In this document: one piece after another, positions 55,953-64,000 of the stretch
Layout: the number at the start of each line of letters is the position of its first letter
Numbering within the stretch: the first letter of the stretch is position 1
Assembly: GCA_021613535.1 (NCBI GenBank)
Contig: CP075495.1
Coordinates: forward strand, 806,001 to 870,000
Direction of reading: 5' to 3'
Source of the DNA: Adineta vaga
Lineage: Eukaryota > Rotifera
DNA length: 64,000 nt
Notes under the pieces: generated by a model
The model's database searches: none
Told to the model about the DNA's origin: nothing
Seen by the model: the letters and a program-made list of their open reading frames with translations, nothing else
Program-made: the position numbers and the translations under genes

Positions 55953-58083
55953 ATGTCACATCAACGAAATTTCAAAACTTTACCTGTTGAAATTTTCCAT
56001 ATTCTATTTGATTACTTTTCAACACAAGAAATTCTTCGTACTTTCCTTAATATTAGTGATTATTTAAATGCTGTTTTAAATGGTTATTCAAATTGGTCAT
56101 TGAATTTCAAATCGATTTCACGAGATGAATTTGATTTTATTTGTCATCAAATTCAACCAGAAAAGGTCATTTCATTAACAATTTCTGATGATTGTGATAC
56201 ACCAGGTCAATCGGAATTATTCTTTTCTCGATTTCAACTTGAACAATTTGTTCATTTACGATGTTTGAGATTGATAAATATTGAATCTGAATCATTAGAA
56301 CATACTTTCACCAATTTACATAAACTAAAACAGATGAAGTCATTTTCATTGAATAGAATATCTATTGATTCTATTGAATCAAAACGATTAGAGCAAATTA
56401 TCTTTGATTCTTTTGTGAAAGTCTTCCCTAATCTATATCGTTTAGCGATCGGTCATAGTTCATTTCTAGAACATTTATCAATACCAAGAGTTCGTTACTT
56501 GAAAATAACAATGTGTTCTACCGATAAACTAAAAACTATTCTGAATGATTCGCCATGTCTTCAATCGTTATGCACAAGTGTATACTTAGAAAATAAAAAT
56601 GATATGAATATTGATTTTGAATCATCTAAATTGACTCGACTTCACTTAAAAATCTATGGTGAGTTTGTCTCTATATGAGATTTTGTTTTATTCAAGTGAT
56701 ACTAATCTATTTCAGGTCATCAAGTGCAAGTATCAATGAACCAAATGGAACAATTCCTTTCAAAATTCTCTTGTTTAAAATATCTTAGATTGATTCTAAA
56801 GGGTAAGGATGATCTTGTTGATGGATATCGATGGGAAATGTTAACAAATTCACTTGTTACATTCAATTTCTACTTTGACATTGGCCATCCTGTAATACTA
56901 AATTCATTTCATAACTTTTATTGGTTAGAAGATAAACATTGGCATGTTCGTTATCAAGATGGTATTGTATTCACGACGCCTTACTTTTATCTTATTCATA
57001 TGAATATAGTTGATCAAAAATATCAATTGTATTCTAAAATGGCTATAAAATATGTAACTTCAATGACGATTTATGATATTCCTAAAGGACTATGTTCTTA
57101 TTTTACGCATATCAAGAAGTTATCTCTTACTGATTCATTTTTGCGTCAACAGATTTCTCCTCTACTTTCATTTGAACATGTAGAATCTTTATCGTTAATT
57201 TCATTCAATGATTTATTAGAATTTCAACCCTATGAAACAACACTTCCTAAGTTATCTAAATTAATCATCAAAGATGCAATCAAATTCGTTGATATTATAC
57301 AAATGAAAACTACACAAATAAAACAGATTCAAATCTTGAAAGTAACAATTGAACATGAAGATTTGATATTAGAAGGGTTATTTTTTTGTTTTCCTCTTAT
57401 TAAATATCTTCAATTATCTTTTCAAAAATCGACTTCTGGAAACAACATAATTCATACTATTGATACATTTATTTATACATCAAAATTTTCAATTTCTTCT
57501 CCTGATGATAAGCTCGATTTCAGTTATGTGGTGAAAAACTCTAAACGACTTCAACCAAGTGAATTCACATATCGAGTTAAACAATCAAACAGACCTCAAT
57601 CGATAGTTTGTCATTGGTGGATTGTGCCGAAGGTAAAATGTTTCATTAGATAATAAATCAAATCATATTTTATTCTTTTTAAAGACTTTTCAATCATATT
57701 CAGCTGTACCATGGCCGTCGAGCTTCAAATATTTTCATCGATATACAAAATTTTTTTTTTCTCAAATAGAAAATTCAATATTTGGTAAAATCACTTTGAC
57801 GCTTTCCAGCCAGTATTGTTCGATATCAATTATGGCGTCTTTAATGTCATTTCTCGATATTAACTCAATATTAATTCAATATTTCAACCCTATAAATTGT
57901 GTATTAATATGGTTTAGTATTCTAATACTTTTTATAATCATGACCAATTCTTTATTCAAAAGTGCTATTGCTTGGATATCTTACAAATTCCCTCCTTCAT
58001 TTCGACCGATTATTCCAGTCGTTACTATCTTATATGGATTTTGCAATTTGTTATTTTTATCGAAATCTACTCCGATCAGCTGA
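55953..58083 (+). CDS. F-box protein with C-terminal membrane segments, copy 2
   Basis: Three exons, 55953-56658, 56716-57632 and 57685-58083, 673 aa in exact phase. It has the same design as copy 1: F-box LPVEIFHILFDYFSTQEIL, leucine-rich middle, and C-terminal hydrophobic helices (CVLIWFSILILFIIM, PIIPVVTILYGF). The first 130 codons and the region around intron 1 are nearly identical to copy 1 at DNA level, including the intron, while codons about 135-225 and the later leucine-rich part differ strongly. Both copies look functional. Confidence 0.82.
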
Positions 58084-58375
58084 GTAGCTGTTTAACTTCA
58101 AATATTACAATAAGAAAGAGTGAAATTTCTTTGTCATTATAACTCAATGTGATTATTGATTTCTAGATATTATACACTTTTTATTTGCACAGGAAATGAT
58201 ATCTATCATCTTGTGAAAAGTATTATTAATTAATATAAAGTGTAGAAGAATCTTTTGTCTTTAATGACTACGCAGAGATTATTGTATCTTTATTTAGACA
58301 CTACGAACACTTATACTTCAAAGTATAATGAGAACACTGATGATCTTCTTGAATAAAAAGAAATATTCCAATGTT

Positions 58376-59423
58376 TTATTCATTTGCAATACTATGAATA
58401 CCATAAAGAACACGTGCGGATGGAACATGTATTTTTGCTCGATCAATATTTTCACTTGAATCATCAAAATAAATTGCTGGATCGATTGCCCGTAGAAAAG
58501 GTGTTTTATCTAATCCACCAAGGAAATGAGTTTCATCAATATCAAGATTCCATTCTTTTAATGTATGAAATACTCGTAAATTGGCGACATCATTACGAGC
58601 AGTAACGAGAAATGTACGAATTCGCCATCGATTTTCTTCATCTAGAGCTTGTCGTACTCGTTGCAATTTAAGAGCGAAAGATTTCATAGGACCTTTGGGC
58701 AAAGCAATTTGCCCTCGATCTTTTTCAAATTGAAAAAACGCTTGTAAACCTTGTGATTTAGCAATTCGTTCTGCTTCATCAGAAAAGAGTACACCATCAC
58801 CATCGAATGCAATACGAACTTGACCATCTGGTCATTGTGATCCATTCGAAGATGTTGGTGCATAATTTATCGCCGAAAGATCGTTTTCAGTTGAACTATA
58901 AGAAGAATTAACTAAAAGTATTTGATATTTTATAAACTTACTTCGATCGCATGATAATCGGTAATGGTTCACTAATGGCACTACAAACTAAACCAGCTGC
59001 AATGCCATCAAACATTTCCGATCCTGATAAAACAGAACGTACTTGTTCTTCTTCTGTTGAAAGAAATAGATCACATTTCTAAGCTGGAAGATAATGTGTA
59101 ACATCTGTTCCACAGGTAAATGACATACGCGTAATACGAAGTTTATAATATTCAAGAGAATAACGTACTCGTTCTCATGCTTCACTATTATTACGTGAAA
59201 CAAGAACAACTTCGACTAAATGCTTTCCAGCGATCTCATTCAAAGCTAAAAATGATTGAACTAATGGAAATCCAACACCAGGTTTCAACGGAATCTTAAC
59301 TCGATCACGTTGATGAGCTTTATATGTTTCCACTCCTTCATGTTTCCATATCTCATGAGATTCACTACAATCAAATAATGCTGTTGATGTAATACAAACA
59401 ACTAGATCGAACGCAGGTGACAT
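58376..59423 (-). pseudogene. cytosolic 5'-nucleotidase (NT5C1/PF06189-type) with three in-frame stops
   Basis: Exons 58942-59423 and 58376-58895, 46-bp intron, 1002 nt with no indel. The family pattern is clear: VVCITSTALFDCSES, LKPGVGFPLVQSFLALN, VEVVLVSRNN, MFDGIAAGL, VRIAFDGDGVLFSDEAERI (catalytic aspartates), LPKGPMKSF, TFLVTARN and IYFDDSSENI. Stops: TGA at 59175-59177, TAG at 59079-59081 and TGA at 58832-58834. Known role: dephosphorylation of nucleoside monophosphates such as AMP. The overall look (SRNN, FLGGLDKTPFL) is nearer to bacterial members than to vertebrate NT5C1, so transfer is inferred. Three stops without frameshift suggest recent inactivation. Confidence 0.75.
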
Positions 59424-59967
59424 ACTATTTGACTGTTTTTTTCAGAGAACACAAACATTTACTTGGAATTTTTTTCTTCCAACTTCGATTTTTTTTCTCT
59501 TCCTTCATATTGAACTTTTACAAGAAATTGTCAACAAATAAATCACACAAATATCTGAATATGTATTAAAATTTCAAGCATACTTTCATAAAACTAAAGA
59601 AATAATTTCCTATCATAGTATTCAAGTTGTCATGTCGATTCCATCGAGCATATAAAAACAATTATTTTAACAGTTAAGAAAAAAAAAATTATTTAATAAA
59701 TGAAAAAACTTTTTCTACTGCATATTTTCTCTATGTTCACATCGGACGGCATGAAAACTAGAAGAATAAAAATACATTTTCTTCTTTATCATTTAATTAA
59801 TAATATGTAACTATGTCGCCAATTGAATGCTTTTCTTTAGTTTGTTCAACATCATCCACAGGTTGTTTTTTTCTCTCTCATTTGCGCGAAGAATAATTTG
59901 ATAATACAAAAGTTTTCTATATATCTATTTAGATCAATCGAGATATTTGTTAACTAATCAAACAGAG

Positions 59968-61255
59968 ATGTCTGTAATACCAGGTATACATTTCTTTTAA
60001 TATCCGTCTGATTGTTTTCTTAAACTTCTTCGTTTTAGCTGAACAACCTCGAGCAACAGCAACAACAGCAAATACAGCTGATCGTCAAAAACGGCTCACC
60101 CATCAAATTTCCATTGTTGTATCAACATTTTTATTTGCCGGATTAGTTGCATATCCTATTTACATTATCCTTCAGAAAGAATCAAAATCCGTAACAATAA
60201 CACAACCAACATTATCAACATATAGAGAATTATCCGATTCAAATTTGGATATGTTAACATGTACTTGTAGTAATCCAGCAATATCTTATAATAGATTTAT
60301 ACAAATTCAATATACATTACATCAAGTATGTAACAGTAATTTTGTTCAATCAAATTGGATTTCTCATTTGGCTATATTAACTGGATCAAAATTTTGGGCA
60401 GATTTTCGATTAACAAGTTCATCATCATTTCAAACATTATCAACATTTTGTAATTTAATAAAAAATATTATTGAAGATAGTTTAATGCAATTCTATTCGA
60501 ATTCATATATGAGTTTATATATAACATCATTGTCAATATTTCAAACACAAATTCAAGGAATAATTTCACAATTTATTTTCTCAACAACAAATAGATTTTT
60601 ATTATCTTTAGAAATGATTATGAATACGATACAAAATAATGTTTTATTATCTGCTCTACGAACAAATTATTTACAAATGAGCAATAATAGTCAAATTTAT
60701 TCATTACCACAAACTTATGGTAATTGTAGTTGTTCTACGACATCAAAATGTATTATTCCATCAGCTATTTATGGTTATCCATCTCCAACGATTCAATCAT
60801 ATATACCAGGTTTCTATCAAGGTTGTTATATTATTGATGCATTATTACAATCAAATTTACAATGTTTATTCAATCAAACTTGTTTAAATAATTTACAAAG
60901 TTATTTAGATTCACCACCGTCAGTACCAGTCACACCTTTGAATTCATCGATATTAATCCAATTCAGTCCAAATACAAGTATTCATATGCTTATTAAACAT
61001 TTAATGGTAGAAACTTGGAATAGTTCGATAACTTATGATAGTTATTATGATGCATGTCAACCAATGCAATGTACTTATAATATAATAGCTGAAAAAGAAA
61101 GAATCTATGTTACAACAATGTTAATTGGTTTAATTGGTGGTTTAATTGCTATTTTAAATTTTATTATTCCACGAGTGGTCAAATTCTTTGTCTATCTTGG
61201 TCTCAAATCAGAACCAGCAGTTGTTCGAACAATGACAGTTATTTCAAGAAAATAA
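59968..61255 (+). CDS. two-pass surface protein of a rotifer-type family
   Basis: Exons 59968-59983 and 60039-61255, 410 aa in exact phase. A short basic N-terminus (TADRQKRLTHQ) precedes a membrane helix IVVSTFLFAGLVAYPIYIIL. The large extracellular part contains LTCTCSNPAISYNRFI, HQVCNSNFV, NCSCSTTSKCI, LQCLFNQTCL and several N-linked sites. A second membrane helix near the C-terminus (TMLIGLIGGLIAILNFII) is followed by a short basic tail. From memory, rotifer genomes hold many proteins with this L-C-x-C-S opening. Function unknown. Confidence 0.7.
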
Positions 61256-61395
61256 TTTATGAACAAAAAAACACACACTTTATTTCATGCTTTCGCTTCA
61301 TTGAACTTAAAAAACGCTTTTGCTTTTTGAATATATACTTTATTTATAAATAAAAGTCATTTGCTTATTGTTTCTTATTAACATATCGAATTTCT

Positions 61396-61800
61396 TTAAC
61401 TATTTTGACAATTTAAGTTTTTATCAAGTCCATCAAAACTTTTGTAAATTGTTGAACATATTATAGAACAACATAATAACCAAGGAGTTAATCCACCAAG
61501 ACTAAGTTGTGTAATAACTAGACCATATGCAAAATTATAAACTGAATGATGACAATAATTATTTGAAGTTGAATCATTGAACTGTACATGAAATTTAACA
61601 CTAAATATCCAAACACAACCCTATAGAAATACAAAGACAATTCGAATTGTTTATTCTCAATTCTATTTATTTACAGTTATTGTCCATGCAAAGAAAAACA
61701 TGAACAAGATAAATGTTATACAGGAAAAACATGCAATACATGCATAATCTCGTCTTCTCCTGTCTTCTTTATTGTAACAACACCAAACTTTGCATATTAA
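61396..61800 (-). CDS. multi-pass membrane protein, 3' exons only
   Basis: Exons 61675-61800 and 61396-61620 with a 54-bp intron join in phase. They encode CYNKEDRRRRDYACIAC, a membrane helix (ITFILFMFFFAWTIT), GCVWIFSVKFHVQF, YCHHSVYNFAYGLVITQL and a further hydrophobic segment ending LNCQNS. A good acceptor (TTTATTTGTAG) at 61801-61811 shows that an upstream exon existed, but the next 1.27 kb is the TIR element, and I could not join an exon beyond it. A short MNKLETFHVFTGL frame near 63107-63147 is a candidate first exon, but its phase does not fit. Confidence 0.55.
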
Positions 61801-61814
61801 CTACAAATAAATAT

Positions 61815-63086
61815 GGGTGAATTGCAAAATTATTGTACCGTTTGGGGTAAAGAATCGACGAAAAAAAGTTTTTCGATTTTGAACTCGATCGGTGCTGTTT
61901 TTAGTTGTACTATATGAGAGGAGAAAACGTATAAATTTCCCCGACTACTGTATTTAGTATAGCTCTGATATACGAGAAACATTAAAAAATGCATTGAATT
62001 ACTATGCTCCTGTTGGATCGGAAAATGGCTTAAATATTAGAAATTCGCAGAATGTGCAGAAAATACTTCAGTTTATATATAGAAACCACTTAGGTCATAT
62101 CACTTGAACATCATTCAGAGTCAAGTTTAATGAAGCGCAATCATACAAACTCTCTTCGTGCATTGTTCTTTATATGAAATCCCTCAGTTAACATGTGTGA
62201 ATTATAAGAAATAAATTTTAGTGTACTAGCACGTGCTGTGATGGTTCCTTAAACAGAACATCAAGTGATATGTACTGTGTGTACTTCAGCGTTAGTTTTG
62301 TGCTAACAATGAACAGAAAAATCTAAACTAACAGTACCTTAGAATCTCGTATGACATTTTTACACTATTTGCTCGAATTTCGTACAAAAGATACGTTTTC
62401 TAATGGCAATATTTTCAACAATAGTCCACTATAACTAGCAGATAAAATGATAAAAATTTCAGTTCAATCTGCTTTAGTTGATAGGAGTTATAGAATAAAC
62501 AAAATATAAAATCTCGTGTGACATTTAGTGTGACAACTAGATTTTTAGATTTTACTTGATGTTTCTGTTTTAACACAAGTAAGTGAAATGTTTTCATTGT
62601 TTTACTGGTTTTATTTCCCACTCATAACCTTCCATTTAAAGCGTGTCCGACAGATTTTGAATATCTTGTTACATCGCAAAGACGTTTTTAAATTTCGTGT
62701 GACACTATATTGACTTTAGATAATACACATAGTATTTGGAAAAAAAACGTAACAAACTGTGATGAAAGAACGAACCAATTTAATATTAGCCATGTGCATA
62801 CTGCCTACTATAAATGTCAACTAGTTTGAAAATTCAAATGATAGGAAATGGGTCAGTTATAGGTCATTTTCTGTCCATAGGTGGGAGCAGGAATCAGTTA
62901 TTTTACCCTTGTATATGCAGTATCTCAGGATTGGCTAGCGATAAATTCCTGATTTTTTGTGTGGTAGTGAGCATCAACTAGAGTAACATATTCAGAAATT
63001 TTCATAAAGATTGATCAATAGGAACGCGAGTTATTCACGTTTTACTAATATGGCTACGAACGGTACAATAATTTTGCAATTCACCC
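61815..63086. mobile_element. 1.27-kb element with perfect 28-bp terminal inverted repeats
   Basis: 61815-61842 (GGGTGAATTGCAAAATTATT then GTACCGTT) is the exact reverse complement of 63059-63086. ATAT flanks both ends, so a TA target duplication, as in Tc1/mariner elements, is possible but not provable because ATAT is palindromic. The interior has no transposase frame; a motif like CTCGTGTGACATTT recurs (62344, 62512, 62692). This fits a non-autonomous or decayed DNA transposon sitting in or beside an intron of the minus-strand membrane gene. Confidence 0.82.
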
Positions 63087-63285
63087 ATATATATCACAAT
63101 CCAGTGAAGACATGAAAAGTTTCCAACTTATTCATTGTAAGGCTGTCGTCGCAAAAGTTCTCGAATTCATTTTTTACTTTTCTTTGTAGTAAGATGAACG
63201 AAATTATGAGACGAAGGAAATACTCGAAGCTACACTACCGCCCTCGCGTAGAAATATTATTTATTGAATAAATTTTTTCTTATTA

Positions 63286-64000
63286 TTAGGATTTCATCTT
63301 TGTACGTTCGACGTTTCTTTTATAGGTTTGACGATCGGGATGTTCCGAAGATAATGATTGTTTTGCAATTTCCAAAGCATCTTGAAAAAATAAGGAAGCT
63401 TCGGAATAATTTTTCATATTTTCATGCATCAAACCAACGTTATTATAAATTGGTGCTAGATCAGGATGATTAGAAGGAAGTGATTGTTGATTAATTTTAA
63501 GTGTTTTTTTATAATATAAAAGTGCATTGCGATAATCGCCCATATTGTAATGCATATTACCAATGTTTCCGTAGGATTTACCCAACTCTGGATGATTCGA
63601 TGGAAATGATTTTTGAACAATCTCTCGAGCTTTTTCAAAATACGGAAGAGCTTTTTCATATTCACCTATTGCACCATAAACTGTACCGATGTTGTTATAG
63701 GATGTTGCCAAATGAACATGAGTACATGGAAGTGATTGTTCACGGATTGCAAGAGCTTTTTCATGAAATGAAAGTGATTTTGAATAATCACCCATGTTAA
63801 AATATACCAAACCAATATTGTTGTACGATGAAGCCAAATTAGAAGGATTAGAAGGAAGAATATTTTTATAAATAGCAAGTGATTTTTCATAGAATTCAAT
63901 TGCTTCTTGATATTTTGCTTGCCTATTTCTGATTGTACCAAGTTGGTGATAAAATGATGCTTTCTTACCTTCATTCTTTGTTTCAGCGAGTAGCATTTGA
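63286..64000 (-). CDS. TPR (kinesin-light-chain-type) repeat protein, C-terminal part
   Basis: The frame is open to the window edge, so this is the 3' part of a longer gene. About five 42-residue TPR repeats of kinesin-light-chain type are readable: ASSYNNIGLVYFNMGDYSKS, ATSYNNIGTVYGAIGEYEKA, GKSYGNIGNMHYNMGDYRNA and APIYNNVGLMHENMKNYSEA, ending RNVERTKMKS. These repeats bind partner proteins. In rotifers such arrays often follow a receiver-like or ADP-ribosyltransferase domain; what precedes it here lies outside the window. Confidence 0.85.
   Translation of the reverse strand, partial: QMLLAETKNEGKKASFYHQLGTIRNRQAKYQEAIEFYEKSLAIYKNILPSNPSNLASSYNNIGLVYFNMGDYSKSLSFHEKALAIREQSLPCTHVHLATSYNNIGTVYGAIGEYEKALPYFEKAREIVQKSFPSNHPELGKSYGNIGNMHYNMGDYRNALLYYKKTLKINQQSLPSNHPDLAPIYNNVGLMHENMKNYSEASLFFQDALEIAKQSLSSEHPDRQTYKRNVERTKMKS

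Noticed and set aside
58832-59177. Idea that the stops in the 5'-nucleotidase, the receptor and the decayed helical gene all replace Trp, implying recoding of TGA or TGG-directed hypermutation
   Set aside because: Only the receptor stop is proved to be TGG to TGA by its paralogue. In the nucleotidase the family has Gly and an aromatic at the first two positions, one stop is TAG, and intact genes such as the BRI3-like one end in TGA.
62415-62621. 68-codon minus-strand frame inside the TIR element as a transposase remnant
   Set aside because: No DDE/D motif, no helix-turn-helix and low complexity; too short to support.
1-64000. CRISPR arrays, rRNA genes, telomeric repeats and retrotransposon coding regions
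   Set aside because: I looked for regular spacer-repeat arrays, rRNA-like sequence, telomere-like repeats and reverse transcriptase motifs and saw none.

Overview
The window looks like animal nuclear DNA, most probably from a bdelloid rotifer. It is AT-rich and gene-dense on both strands, with short introns (mostly 45-65 bp, GT..AG). It holds unmistakable animal genes (CFAP45, CHMP4, GID8, BRI3-like) next to genes of bacterial or fungal style: an SDR, an NCS1 purine/cytosine-type permease, a GPR1/FUN34/SatP acetate-type transporter, a CYP61/CYP710-like P450, a metallophosphoesterase, and a bacterial-style 5'-nucleotidase. It also carries lineage-expanded surface and TPR families. That mixture is what is reported for bdelloids. 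The taxon and all transfer calls are inference; no search was run. Exon chains were joined by eye from splice signals and reading phase. In most cases summed exon length is a multiple of three, which is independent support.

Layout. 0-7 kb: three tandem nucleoredoxin-like genes (minus), an SDR (plus), a sterol-desaturase-like P450 (minus) and a secreted APP1-type phosphatase (minus). 7-13.3 kb: an intronless NIDO/AMOP/vWD surface protein, a partial Ly6-like gene and an NCS1 permease. 13.3-19 kb: decayed DNA in which a ~175 bp inverted repeat (14.50 and 18.36 kb) brackets a broken helical-protein gene and an N-truncated ADP-ribosylglycohydrolase, followed by LRR relics. 19.4-25 kb: a housekeeping block (Ly6-like, nine-exon CFAP45, CHMP4, GID8 with a one-base frame break, BRI3-like). 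25.6-33.5 kb: an unknown secreted protein, a tandem pair of broken 7TM receptors, and a mucin-stalk type I membrane protein with a DNA-transposon relic in an intron.

34-44 kb: SatP-type transporter with a TATA box and 5'UTR intron, two small secreted peptides sharing a signal sequence, a metallophosphoesterase, a membrane protein, a DUF1771-Smr protein, a two-domain glycosyltransferase, a broken type II ectodomain protein and an ART-like gene. 44-47.5 kb: mostly empty, with one GC-rich island. 47.5-58 kb: a protein resembling the N-terminal domain of rotifer ART/TPR proteins, a many-exon ubiquitin protease with several frame breaks, and two intact F-box proteins with C-terminal membrane segments and block-wise near-identity, separated by an LRR relic. 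58-64 kb: a 5'-nucleotidase with three stops but no indels, a two-pass surface protein, a membrane gene whose 5' side is occupied by a 1.27 kb TIR element, and a TPR gene running off the right edge.

There is no operon logic. Recurring themes are acquired metabolic and transport genes, tandem duplication followed by decay, and gene-family mosaicism. Many one-base frame breaks lie in homopolymers or short repeats, so some may be assembly errors rather than biology.
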